Positions 53,939-62,011 of a DNA stretch of 62,011 nt are shown in pieces; the stretch's first letter is position 1, and each line of letters begins with the position of its first letter. The notes beneath the pieces were generated by a model, which saw only the letters and a list, made by a program, of their open reading frames with translations, was not told the DNA's origin and did no database searches. Position numbers and translations under genes: made by a program. Source of the stretch: Bradyrhizobiaceae bacterium (GTDB lineage: Bacteria > Pseudomonadota > Alphaproteobacteria > Rhizobiales > Xanthobacteraceae); the NCBI GenBank assembly GCA_947481635.1, contig CANKHJ010000005.1:1-62011 (forward strand), in the 5' to 3' direction.

Positions 53939-55795
53939 TCAGCCGATCAATTCGCTGACCGCACGCGCCGCCGCATCGATTGCGAGATGGGCATAGGCAT
54001 CGCCTTCGGCGTCCGAATTGGCGATCGCCACGGCGCCGAATTTCTGCCGGGCCGGAATCTGCACGGTTTCCTTATAATCGGCGGGATCGAACAGCGAGTT
54101 TTCGACATAGCCATAGCCGTGCGACCAGCGGTTCACCGTGATCGCCGCGATGTCGCGCGCACTCGAAAATCCACCGGGCCCGAGCATGCGATCGAGATCG
54201 TCGCGGACGCGCTCCTCGAAATCCGCAAAACTCATGCCGAGCAGTTGACCGCGGCCGGCGCGGAATTGCGTGCGGGCATCGAGCCCCTGGTTCGGCGCGC
54301 CAGGCACATGCACCATGTGCACGATCATCGGCTCCTTCGGGTCGCGCGGATTGCGATAGCCGCCCATCGCGACCGGGAAGTCGAGCTTGACGCGGCTGTG
54401 GAACGACATCGGCGCCGAGATGTCATGCACGCCGAGTTTCGCAAAGGCCTGCCAGTCGCGGATCGCGACGTTGGTATAGACCAGCGGCGCCTTGACGTTC
54501 TGGGCGAGCGCTGTGCGTTGCGCCTGCGGCAATTGCGGCATGAGGTGCGGGATGATCATGTTGAAACAGGCGAGCACGACGTGGCGCGCGGCGATGCCAT
54601 GCAGCTTGTCGCCGCGGACATAAGCGAGTGATGCGCCGTTCGCACCATTGCGAACATTGACGCAGGTGGCGTTGAGGCGGATGCGGACGTTGCGCCCCGC
54701 GGCGTCAAGCCTGCGATAGTCGAACGGCGCGAGCACCACGTCGTCCATGGTCTTGCCGGACGCGACGCCCGGCACCAGCGCGCGCACCAACAGCCGCGCC
54801 AGCGACGCGTTGCCGTCGGGGAAGTGATAGATATAGGGCTCGCTATAGCCGTGATCCGCGTCGGCCGGCAGCCCCAGCCCTGCGAAGCCGGGATAGCCCA
54901 ACCCGCGCACGTCAGACGCCGGCACCGCATCCGCGCCGAGACCATAGAAACCGAGCGGACGCCCCTGGAAACAATCGGCAACCTCCTCCGCGCAACCGCA
55001 GATCTTGATCAGATAATCGCGATAGCTGGTGCTCTTGAGCAGGCTGAGCTTCTCGGCCGTAGATTTGCCCGCGAGCGGATCGCGGCTGGCGTCATAGAGC
55101 GCGAGGAATTGCGCCTTGCTCTGCGCCGAGAGCGGAAACGCCGCAACGAACTCGCTGAGCGGCTTGGCGTTGCCAGCTTTGCGCGCCTCGTCGTCGCCGG
55201 ACAGGCCGGATGCGTCGCCCGGCACCAGAACGTCGCGGCCGAAGGCTTCGCGCGCGAAGAACAGGCCACGGCTGAGGCCGAGCGACTGATAGAGGCGCCG
55301 GTCGAACGCCCGATCGAACCGCGTCACGTCGACGCCAAGGTCGCGCAGCAGCGCCTTGGCGATCGGGCTCCACAGGCTGCGCGGCGACTGGATCGCCTCG
55401 CTGCCGCCATAGCCGATCAGCAATCGGCCGCCGATCTTGAATTCGTTGCGCTTAGCGTGGCCGCCAAAGTCGTCGTGGTTGTCGAGGATCAGGATTCGCG
55501 CGCGCGGGTTCTTGCGTCGATAATACCAGGCGGCGGCCAGCCCGCTGATGCCCGCGCCGACGACCACGAGATCATAGCGCTCCTCGACCGGCAGCCGGTC
55601 CGCGGCGAAGGTCCGGCCTTCAAGCGCAAGCGCATGCGCGGTCTCGAACGCGCCTTCGTGATGGCCGCGGAGTCCCACCAGCGCCGGCGGATATGGTCGG
55701 AACGAATGCGCGGCGAGCTGCGCGGACGGCGTCAGCCCGGCCGCAATCGTGAGCGCAACACCGTTGAGAAAATCGCGCCGCGAGATCGATGCCAT
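53939..55795 (-). CDS. Tat-exported FAD/NAD(P)-binding oxidoreductase
   Basis: A 618-residue flavoprotein. The start MASISRRDFLNGVALTIAAG is a twin-arginine signal, so the folded FAD enzyme is exported. The dinucleotide fold reads LVVVGAGISGLAAAWYYRRK, followed by LILDNHDDFGGHAKRNEF. The centre has a GYGGSEAIQSP block; the C-terminal part resembles amine-oxidase-type FAD enzymes (NSDAEGDAYAHLAIDAAARAV). The substrate is unknown. It lies 48 bp downstream of the META-domain gene on the same strand, so the two may be co-expressed. Confidence 0.85.
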   Translation of the reverse strand: MASISRRDFLNGVALTIAAGLTPSAQLAAHSFRPYPPALVGLRGHHEGAFETAHALALEGRTFAADRLPVEERYDLVVVGAGISGLAAAWYYRRKNPRARILILDNHDDFGGHAKRNEFKIGGRLLIGYGGSEAIQSPRSLWSPIAKALLRDLGVDVTRFDRAFDRRLYQSLGLSRGLFFAREAFGRDVLVPGDASGLSGDDEARKAGNAKPLSEFVAAFPLSAQSKAQFLALYDASRDPLAGKSTAEKLSLLKSTSYRDYLIKICGCAEEVADCFQGRPLGFYGLGADAVPASDVRGLGYPGFAGLGLPADADHGYSEPYIYHFPDGNASLARLLVRALVPGVASGKTMDDVVLAPFDYRRLDAAGRNVRIRLNATCVNVRNGANGASLAYVRGDKLHGIAARHVVLACFNMIIPHLMPQLPQAQRTALAQNVKAPLVYTNVAIRDWQAFAKLGVHDISAPMSFHSRVKLDFPVAMGGYRNPRDPKEPMIVHMVHVPGAPNQGLDARTQFRAGRGQLLGMSFADFEERVRDDLDRMLGPGGFSSARDIAAITVNRWSHGYGYVENSLFDPADYKETVQIPARQKFGAVAIANSDAEGDAYAHLAIDAAARAVSELIG

Positions 55796-55843
55796 GGAGC
55801 AAGCTAACACGGCTCCGTGCAAGCCAGAGCGCGCCCCTACGCG

Positions 55844-56272
55844 TCAATTCGTCGGCAGGCGGAAGCGTAGCGGCTTGTCGACCTCGGCGCCCTCGAACTG
55901 CACCAGCGCGCCGTCGCGGCGCCAGTTCGTCACGCGCGTCAGCGCAGACAGCATTTCGTCATCGCCGCGCATGCGCTCCGCGGGACATTGGCGCTCGGTT
56001 TTCGGCCCGGTGAGAATCGTGACGGTATCATCGACCACGACCAGCTGCCCGGTCACGGTGTTGCACCAGAGCTTGATCGAGGCTTGGCCGCGCGGCCCGA
56101 TATCCATGCTCGGCACCTGCTTCGAGCCCTTCATCGGCCGTGCGTCGTAGAGCAGCTCACTATCGAATGGAAAATCGCCCTCGGCCGCCAGGGCCGTGTT
56201 GCCACCGATCACCGCCAATGACAGCAGGGATAGGCCCACGCAAAGACCGCGCACCCAGCGTTTGTGATTCAT
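55844..56272 (-). CDS. META-domain (HslJ-like) periplasmic protein
   Basis: A 142-residue exported protein. Signal peptide MNHKRWVRGLCVGLSLLSLAV ends near NTALAAEG. The mature part resembles the META domain of HslJ: IKLWCNTVTGQLVVVDDTVT, ERQCPAERMRGDDEMLSALT, NWRRDGALVQFEG and LRFRLPTN. The two Cys may pair. META proteins are linked to heat-shock and novobiocin resistance in E. coli; no role is shown here. It precedes the Tat oxidoreductase. Confidence 0.75.
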   Translation of the reverse strand: MNHKRWVRGLCVGLSLLSLAVIGGNTALAAEGDFPFDSELLYDARPMKGSKQVPSMDIGPRGQASIKLWCNTVTGQLVVVDDTVTILTGPKTERQCPAERMRGDDEMLSALTRVTNWRRDGALVQFEGAEVDKPLRFRLPTN

Positions 56273-56395
56273 CGTGTGGCCGACCCGTCTGATTGTTGGT
56301 CTTGATGGGCCGATGTTATTCGATCGGCACGTGGCCGCAGCATGACGCCGGGTGGACACCGACCGTTTTCCACAACGTAGGCGCGACGCGGGTCG

Positions 56396-56464
56396 GAGCA
56401 TGACCGCAAAAGCTGCCCTCGACGTGATCGGGGGTGGCGATCGGTTTCCGAAAAGATCCTGCTC
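56396..56464. repeat. Degenerate intergenic inverted-repeat element
   Basis: GAGCATGACCGCAAAAG ... GGTTTCCGAAAAGATCCTGCTC has GAGCATGA and TCCTGCTC-type ends facing each other around an A-rich interior. It looks like a worn copy of the GAGCATGAT...ATCATGCTC element that is scattered between genes in many rhizobial genomes. It lies just past the marC stop. Confidence 0.4.
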
Positions 56465-56474
56465 AATCAAAAGG

Positions 56475-57089
56475 CTAAAGCGGCGGCAGGCTGAGCCAGG
56501 CGGCGAAAGCCGTCAGCACCATGCTCACTGCCAAAGCGGCCAGCAAGATCCCCATGATCCGGCCGATCACACCGGCGCCGACGGTGCCGATGACGCGCGA
56601 GATCGGTCCGGCGGCCAGCAGGATCAGCAACTGCGTCACCAACACCAGCGCGACCACGATGACCGACTGGAGCTGCCCGACGAGATTGAACCGGTCGTCG
56701 TCGCTGAGCACCATGACTGCGAGCATCGCGCCGGGACCCGCGATTTTCGGAATGCCGAGCGGGTAGATCGCAAGGCCGAGCTGGCTATCGCTCTCGCCGG
56801 TGGCTTCGTGACGCACACCGCGCACCATTTCGAGGGCGACCAGAAACAGCACAATACCGCCGGCGATCTGGAACGCGCGGATCGGAATATGCATCTGGGC
56901 CAGCACGAAGCGGCCGGCGAACATGAAGAAGACCAGTGCGACAAATGCGACCAGCACGGCCTGGAGCGCGATCCGGCGCTGCAGGCGCAGGCTCATGCCG
57001 CCGACCAGAGCCAGGAATCCGGGCAATACCTCGAACGGGCTGATCACCAGCAGCAAGGTCACGAATTCGCTGACTTTGTCCGTCCACAT
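56475..57089 (-). CDS. MarC family integral membrane protein
   Basis: A 204-residue protein with six membrane helices. VTLLLVISPFEVLPGFLALV and GIPKIAGPGAMLAVMVLS are the paired NPxxxxP-like and AGPGA blocks of the MarC/UPF0056 family. Despite the name, E. coli MarC is not needed for multiple antibiotic resistance; the function is unknown. Confidence 0.9.
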   Translation of the reverse strand: MWTDKVSEFVTLLLVISPFEVLPGFLALVGGMSLRLQRRIALQAVLVAFVALVFFMFAGRFVLAQMHIPIRAFQIAGGIVLFLVALEMVRGVRHEATGESDSQLGLAIYPLGIPKIAGPGAMLAVMVLSDDDRFNLVGQLQSVIVVALVLVTQLLILLAAGPISRVIGTVGAGVIGRIMGILLAALAVSMVLTAFAAWLSLPPL

Positions 57090-57203
57090 GGCGGCGTCCC
57101 CGAATCGAAGCGGTGCGACTGATTGTCTCGGCCGCCGCCGTGACGGGCAAGGGAATAGCGGCCCGCTCCGCGCGTTCTATCTTCTGATATGTGAGAGGAT
57201 TCC

Positions 57204-58082
57204 ATGAACCAAGCGATCATCGAACTCTATGACAACTTCACGCACGGCAGGATGAGCCGCCGCGCCTTTATGGATGGCATGACTCGGCTTGCCGGCTCTA
57301 CGGCAGCCGCAACGGCGATGCTGCCGCTGCTGCAATGCGATTATTCCAAGGCGGAGACCATTTCGGCCACCGACCCACGCCTGGCCACGGAAACGGTCTC
57401 GTATGACTGGCCGAAGGGCAAGGCCACCGGCTATCTCGCGCGGCCGAAGGCAATGGGCAAGCGTCCGGTCGTGATCGTGATTCACCAGAACCGAGGGTTG
57501 AATCCACACATCATGGACGTCGCCCGCCGCTATGCGGTGGAAGGCTATCTCGCTTTTGCCCCGGATCTCCTCTCGGTCGCGGGCGGAACGCCGGCAACCG
57601 ACGACGGGGCGCGCGATGCGCACGCCGCCGCCAACAAGGACGACATGCTGGCTGCGGCGATCGCGGCAGCGGCCTTCGTCAAGACGCATGCCGAGTCGAA
57701 TGGCAAAGTCGGGAGCGTCGGCTTCTGCTATGGCGGTGGCGTGATCGATCAGATGGCGCTGAACAGTCAGAATGTTGACGCGAGCGTCGCCTATTACGGG
57801 CCGGTCCCAGCCGACAAGAGCAAGGTCGCGAGCATCAAGGGCCCGCTGCTGCTGCATTATGCCGGCATCGACACCTTCGTGAATCCGGGCATCCCGGCAT
57901 GGGAAGAAGCACTGAAGGCGGCGGGCAAGAAATACACGATTCACATGTATCCGAATGTGAACCACTCCTTTAGCGACGACACCGCCGGCGCGCGCTTCGA
58001 CAAGGCGGCCGCCGATCTGGCCTGGACTCGGACGCTGGCCTTCTTCCGCGAGAATCTCGGCGCGCCGCCGAACGCGGCGTAA
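57204..58082 (+). CDS. Dienelactone hydrolase family protein, possibly exported
   Basis: A 292-residue alpha/beta hydrolase. The Cys-His-Asp triad of dienelactone hydrolases is visible: C175 in VGFCYGGG, D223 in YAGIDTFVNPG and H254 in NVNHSFSD. The N-terminus has SRRAFMDGMTRLAG (18-31) before a hydrophobic stretch, which looks like a twin-arginine signal, but the 17 residues before it make it unusual. Dienelactone hydrolases open chlorinated lactones in catechol breakdown; many exported relatives act on other esters. A convergent FcbT-type TRAP transporter lies next door. Confidence 0.88.
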   Translation: MNQAIIELYDNFTHGRMSRRAFMDGMTRLAGSTAAATAMLPLLQCDYSKAETISATDPRLATETVSYDWPKGKATGYLARPKAMGKRPVVIVIHQNRGLNPHIMDVARRYAVEGYLAFAPDLLSVAGGTPATDDGARDAHAAANKDDMLAAAIAAAAFVKTHAESNGKVGSVGFCYGGGVIDQMALNSQNVDASVAYYGPVPADKSKVASIKGPLLLHYAGIDTFVNPGIPAWEEALKAAGKKYTIHMYPNVNHSFSDDTAGARFDKAAADLAWTRTLAFFRENLGAPPNAA

Positions 58083-58102
58083 GCTGTTCGAGCCAATGAT
58101 GA

Positions 58103-58130
58103 AGGCCGCCCTAGCGGGCGGCCTTTTTAT
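58103..58130 (+). terminator. Rho-independent terminator after the hydrolase gene
   Basis: AAGGCCGCCC / GGGCGGCCTT with a 4-base loop (TAGC), then a T-run, 21 bp past the stop. The hairpin may also serve the convergent TRAP operon, whose last stop is 23 bp away. Confidence 0.93.
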
Positions 58131-58152
58131 TTTGCACGACCCGCTCCTGCGA

Positions 58153-59907
58153 TCAGTTGCCGTAGAGATAATTCGGCAGCCAGAGCGTCATGCCGGGCCA
58201 CAGATACATGATCACCATGCACAGAATCACGATCAGCATGTAGGGCATCATGCCCGCGAAGATCTGGTTGAGCGTGACGTGTTTCGGCGCGACGCCCTTG
58301 AGGTAATAGGCCGACATCGCGACCGGCGGCGACAGGAACGCCGCCTGCAGGTTCACGAACACCAGCACGCCCCACAGGATCGGGTCGATGCTGAAATGCT
58401 TCAGCATCGGCAGGAAGATCGGCACGAAGATGATGATGATCTCGGTCCACTCAAGCGGCCATCCGAGCACGAAAATGATCGCCTGCGACAGGATCATGAA
58501 GGAGATCGGCGACAGGTCGAGTGCAAGCACCCAGCGCTCCAGCAGCGCCTGACCGCCCAGGATCGCGAACACCGCCGAAAACAGCGCCGATCCGACAAAC
58601 AGCCAGCACACCATGGCTGTGGTCTTCGCGGTCAGGAACACCGCTTCCTTGGTGCGCTTCCAGTCGAGCGTGCGCGCCTGGAAGGCGAGCAGAAAGGCCC
58701 CGGCGGCTCCAACGGCGGCGGACTCGGTCGCCGTCGTGATGCCGAACAGGATGACGCCAAGCACGACCACCGTGAGCGTGCCGAGCGGCATTACCGACGA
58801 GGACACCAGCTTGATGACTTCGAGCCGGGCCGGATCCAGTCGCGAATAGTATCGCGCGAGGATCGCGGCGCAGAACGCGGCGATCACGGCAAACCAGATA
58901 TAGAAGCTGTCGCTCGGGCCGCGGTCGCGCAGCGTATCGGCATCGTCGCTCGCGGGCGGTGACCCGAGTTGCTCGACCTCCGTAACCACCTCGACGCCCG
59001 CCACCTGCTGATGGATGACGACATACCACCAGAGCAGCCACAACGTGCCGGCGATCAGGATCAATGGGATCAGCGCGGCAAGAAAATTTCTGACCAGCAT
59101 CCAATAGGTGATCCGCCCGCCGTCGCCGGTGTCGATTGCCAGCGCCTTCGACGGCGAGATCAGCGCGGAAACCAAGGCCACGAGCATGTTGCTCGAATAG
59201 GCCGCCTGCAACGCCGGCGCCCAATCCGGAATCGGCACCTTGGTTTGTTCGGGCGGCAGGGGCGGCGCAATCTTCGGATTGAGCATCGCCCAGCCGACGA
59301 TATAGACGAGATACAGAAGCGCCAGGAAGAAGCCGGGGAACATCGCCGCGGCATAGAGCTTCACGACCGACTGTCCCGCCACCGCGGCATAGACGATGAT
59401 CATCACCGAAGGCGGGATCAGGATGCCGAGCGTGCCGCCGGCCGTGATGACACCGGAGGCGAGCTTCACGTCGTAACCGGCGCGCAGCATCGGATTGAAT
59501 GCGATGACGCCCATCAGCACCACCACCGCGCCGACCAGCCCCGAGGCAATGCCCCAGAAGGTGCAGACGATCAGCGTCGCGACCGCCAGCGACGCCGGAA
59601 CGCGCCGGAACGCGAGCTGGATCGAATAGAACATCTTGTCGACCAGCGCGCCGCGCTCCATCACGTAGCCCATCAGCACGAAGAGCGGGATCGAAATCAG
59701 GACGTCGTTGGTCATCGCGCCATAGGTGCGCTGGACCATCAGGTCGAAGACGCGATTATCGGCCCAGTGTTGCGCCGGCACATAGAACGCGATGAAGCCG
59801 AAGAACACGCCGAGGCCCATCAACGTGAAGGCCGTCGCGAAGCCCATCATGATCACGACGACGATGAGGGCCAGCATCAGGAGCCCGAGAGCTGGATCGC
59901 TGATCAT
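58153..59907 (-). CDS. TRAP transporter large permease, extended FcbT3-like form
   Basis: The sodium-coupled channel subunit of a TRAP uptake system. At 584 residues it is longer than ordinary DctM (about 430). N-terminal DctM blocks are present (IPLFVLMGYVMERGALVD, GTLGILIPPSVMIIVYAAVA). A segment of about 145 residues (about 230-375) is inserted in the middle, with one or two extra membrane helices and an acidic loop (EVVTEVEQLGSPPASDDADT). The second half resumes with GITTATESAAVGAAGAFLLA. This length matches the mannitol/chloroaromatic TRAP group. ATGA-coupled to the small permease. Confidence 0.92.
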   Translation of the reverse strand: MISDPALGLLMLALIVVVIMMGFATAFTLMGLGVFFGFIAFYVPAQHWADNRVFDLMVQRTYGAMTNDVLISIPLFVLMGYVMERGALVDKMFYSIQLAFRRVPASLAVATLIVCTFWGIASGLVGAVVVLMGVIAFNPMLRAGYDVKLASGVITAGGTLGILIPPSVMIIVYAAVAGQSVVKLYAAAMFPGFFLALLYLVYIVGWAMLNPKIAPPLPPEQTKVPIPDWAPALQAAYSSNMLVALVSALISPSKALAIDTGDGGRITYWMLVRNFLAALIPLILIAGTLWLLWWYVVIHQQVAGVEVVTEVEQLGSPPASDDADTLRDRGPSDSFYIWFAVIAAFCAAILARYYSRLDPARLEVIKLVSSSVMPLGTLTVVVLGVILFGITTATESAAVGAAGAFLLAFQARTLDWKRTKEAVFLTAKTTAMVCWLFVGSALFSAVFAILGGQALLERWVLALDLSPISFMILSQAIIFVLGWPLEWTEIIIIFVPIFLPMLKHFSIDPILWGVLVFVNLQAAFLSPPVAMSAYYLKGVAPKHVTLNQIFAGMMPYMLIVILCMVIMYLWPGMTLWLPNYLYGN

Positions 59908-60572
59908 GAGTTCAGCTCTCCGCCCATGCCGCGCTGCCGCGCGAGTTCATCGATTTTTTGCGCGCCCTCGATCGCGCGCTTGCGCGATTCCTCGTCGACA
60001 TATTGGCTATTCGCCAACTGCTCTTCGATGACATCGGTTTCCGCGACATCCTTGAGCCGGCTCGGCCATGCGCCAGTCTGCAGGCAGACGACGCAACGAA
60101 TGACTTCGGCAAGACCCTGTAAAATCAGAAGTGCCCCTGCGATCGGGATCACGGTCTTGAAATGATAGACCGGCGGACCATCCGCGGTGACGTTCGAATG
60201 CTCGTTGATGTGCCACGAGAGAGCGGCATAGTCGTAGCCGGCGTAGCAAAGCGCCAGGATGCCTGGAAAAAAGAATACGAAGTAAAGAATGAGATCGAGC
60301 GTCGCCTGGGTGCGCGGCCTCATCGAACTGTAGAGGAAGTCGCCGCGGACATGGGCATTCTGCGCCAGCGCGTAGGCGCCGCACAGCATGAACAGCGAAC
60401 CGTACAACATGTTCATGAGATCGAAGATCCATGATGTCGGCATGTTCATGAGGTAGCGCTTGAACACCTCAATACAGACAACCGTCATCAGCACGATGAT
60501 CAGCCAGGCCGCGGCCTTGCCGACCCAGGTGCTGATCCCGTCGATCGTGTGGAGCAGGCGCTGAACATTCAT
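59904..60572 (-). CDS. TRAP transporter small permease (DctQ/FcbT2-like)
   Basis: A 222-residue four-helix membrane subunit that links binding protein and channel. MNVQRLLHTIDGISTWVGKA, EVFKRYLMNMPTSWIFDLMN and LAQNAHVRGDFLYSSM are family-typical. The helical C-terminal tail (RQRGMGGELNS) is cytoplasmic. Its stop overlaps the large permease start by 4 bp. It starts 99 bp after the binding protein stop. Confidence 0.92.
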   Translation of the reverse strand: MNVQRLLHTIDGISTWVGKAAAWLIIVLMTVVCIEVFKRYLMNMPTSWIFDLMNMLYGSLFMLCGAYALAQNAHVRGDFLYSSMRPRTQATLDLILYFVFFFPGILALCYAGYDYAALSWHINEHSNVTADGPPVYHFKTVIPIAGALLILQGLAEVIRCVVCLQTGAWPSRLKDVAETDVIEEQLANSQYVDEESRKRAIEGAQKIDELARQRGMGGELNS

Positions 60573-60670
60573 GCGCGCGGCCGTTCAAACAAGTGGGTTG
60601 TCACAATACATTGCGCCACTCGGTCCTGCGACCGAATGGCGCATGCTTCGTTGCTTCACTCCGTCGAGCG

Positions 60671-61804
60671 TCAGATCTTCTTCGCTGCGCCGTTCGCGCC
60701 GAAATAGTGATCAAACGCCATCTTACGACTCACGACAGTATCCTGCTCCCAGCGCGTCACGCGCTCCGCGAACTTGATCTGGGACTGCAGGATTTCCTTG
60801 AAGAGCGGATTTTCCGCCGACTTCTTCTTGGCGACGTCGTCGTAGATTTCGAGTTGCCGCTTCAGGATCGCGTCCGGGGTCTTGTAGAACCGGACCTTGT
60901 CCTTCTGCTGCAGCTCGACATAGTCCTGCGAGTAGCGGTCGATCGCCTTGATCGACATGTCATGGCTGGCGGCTTCGACGCCATAGGCGATGATCGCCTT
61001 CATCTTGTCCGGCAGGCCGTTATATTTGTCCTTGTTGAACATGATTTCGAACTGCTCGGCGTTCTGATGGTAGCTCTGCAGCATGCAGACCTTTGAAACG
61101 TCGGCGAAGCCGAGCGCCTTGTCCGAGGAGGCATTGTTGAACTCGGCCGCATCGAGCAGACCGCGATCCATCGCCGCCACGATCTCGCCGCCCGGAAGCG
61201 CATTCACGGCGGCGCCCATGGCGGTGAACACGTCGATCGAGATGCCGACGGTGCGGAACTTGATGCCCTTGAGGTCGTCAACCTTGGTGATCGGCTTCTT
61301 GAACCAGCCGAGCGGCTGCGTCGGCATCGGACCATAGGGGAACGAGACCACGTTGGCGCCGACCGAGCTGTAGAGCTTGTCGAGCAGTTCCTTGCCGCCG
61401 CCATACTTGTGCCAGGACAGCAGCATGTTGGCGTCCATGGCGAAGCCGGGACCCGAGCCCCACAGCGCGAGCGCGGTCTGCTTGCCGTAGTGATAGACGA
61501 GCACGCCGTGGCCGCCGTCGAGCGTACCCTTCGACACCGCCTCGAGCAGTTGGAACGCCGGCACCACCGCGCCGGCCGGAAGCACCTCGATCTTGAGGTC
61601 GCCGCCGGTCATGTCGTTGATCTTTTTCCCGAAGTCGAGTGCGAATTCGTGGAAAATATCCTTGGCCGGCCACGTGCTCTGCCAGCGCATGCTGATCGGG
61701 CCCTGGGCCTTGACGACGCCTGGCGCTGCAACTGCAGCGGCGCCGGTCGCACCTGCCGCGAGCAGGAATTTGCGACGACTCGTCGTGGTTTTCTCAGTCG
61801 ACAT
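60671..61804 (-). CDS. TRAP transporter substrate-binding protein (FcbT1/TakP-like)
   Basis: A 377-residue periplasmic binding protein. TTTSRRKFLLAAGATGAAAV is a twin-arginine signal, with cleavage near VVKAQG. The mature protein resembles the TakP/FcbT1 branch: FPYGPMPTQPLGWFKKPI, GIKFRTVGISIDVFTAMGA with the ligand-binding Arg, and DRGLLDAAEFNNASSD. TakP binds 2-oxo acids with sodium, FcbT1 binds 4-chlorobenzoate; the substrate here could be either type of monocarboxylate. It is the first gene of the operon; 207 bp upstream to the window end are noncoding and should hold the promoter. Confidence 0.92.
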   Translation of the reverse strand: MSTEKTTTSRRKFLLAAGATGAAAVAAPGVVKAQGPISMRWQSTWPAKDIFHEFALDFGKKINDMTGGDLKIEVLPAGAVVPAFQLLEAVSKGTLDGGHGVLVYHYGKQTALALWGSGPGFAMDANMLLSWHKYGGGKELLDKLYSSVGANVVSFPYGPMPTQPLGWFKKPITKVDDLKGIKFRTVGISIDVFTAMGAAVNALPGGEIVAAMDRGLLDAAEFNNASSDKALGFADVSKVCMLQSYHQNAEQFEIMFNKDKYNGLPDKMKAIIAYGVEAASHDMSIKAIDRYSQDYVELQQKDKVRFYKTPDAILKRQLEIYDDVAKKKSAENPLFKEILQSQIKFAERVTRWEQDTVVSRKMAFDHYFGANGAAKKI

Positions 61805-62011
61805 GAAAATAACCTCCCTGTTTTGCCGTTTTGTTGATGTTCTACGTGCCGGTAAACCACCGGGTGTACGCTAGTATTCCACAAGCTTGAGCCACTTGCA
61901 AAATAGCAGCGGCGCGCTGAATTTTTCGCCGGGATGAAGGGAAATCGAGGCGTTCGCGTCCGAGCCAGGCATGGTGCTTTTGCGAGAACCACCAGCCGAA
62001 TCAGGAACGCG

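Overview
The window is a gene-dense (about 64% G+C by eye), almost entirely chromosomal stretch of an alphaproteobacterium of the Hyphomicrobiales (Rhizobiales), most like the Bradyrhizobiaceae/Xanthobacteraceae group. The grounds are an alphaproteobacterial-type HisRS, an alphaproteobacterial Zur box, several small families typical of the order (DUF2093, DUF4170, DUF6101), a TipF-like EAL protein, a HisZ-HisG pair with an extended HisG, and a dispersed repeat I recognise from rhizobial genomes. I see no insertion sequence, prophage, CRISPR array, rRNA or tRNA gene.

Layout. 0.1-10 kb: hisS, a GT39 glycosyltransferase, a TipF-like degenerate EAL protein, a HAD phosphatase, a lone CheY-like receiver, a GNAT enzyme, ribF, and three membrane/stress proteins (holin-like, DUF883, AI-2E family). 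10.3-21 kb: ileS-lspA-hypothetical-M16 peptidase pair-pgi-arfB-mutL, all on the plus strand with several coupled overlaps. 21-27.5 kb: rsmD/rluB, tadA, a kinase-like protein coupled to purD, and xseA. 27.6-29.9 kb: a ZnuD-like TonB-dependent receptor directly under a perfect Zur operator. 30-38 kb: DUF2093, then lpxK-waaA-LPLAT-DUF4170-CysQ-like-TldE (lipid A/Kdo assembly and neighbours), DUF6101, and ubiA coupled to a Pro/Gln-rich secreted protein.

38.3-43.8 kb: rsmE, hisZ-hisG, and a GtrA / GT2 / ChbG-HpnK group that looks like a lipid-linked sugar transfer module, with a perfect 11-bp inverted repeat between the divergent genes. 43.8-50.5 kb: DUF2076, a MetE-like zinc methyltransferase facing an MhpA-like FAD hydroxylase, an L,D-transpeptidase, a lone CheZ-like phosphatase and an MFS carrier. 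50.5-53.9 kb: a lipoprotein, the CIRCE-controlled groESL operon and a single-domain receiver. 53.9-62 kb: a Tat-exported FAD oxidoreductase with a META-domain protein, marC, a dienelactone-hydrolase-like protein, and a tripartite TRAP transporter of the mannitol/chloroaromatic (FcbT/TakP) type whose large permease has an extra segment of about 145 residues.

Most genes are housekeeping. I did not find a clearly new multi-gene system. The features most worth following are the Zur-ZnuD unit, the GtrA/GT2/deacetylase module and its inverted repeat, the short open frame plus GAAA hairpin before ileS, the degenerate EAL protein alongside stand-alone CheY and CheZ, the HisZ plus long HisG combination, and the two coupled secreted proteins of unknown function.
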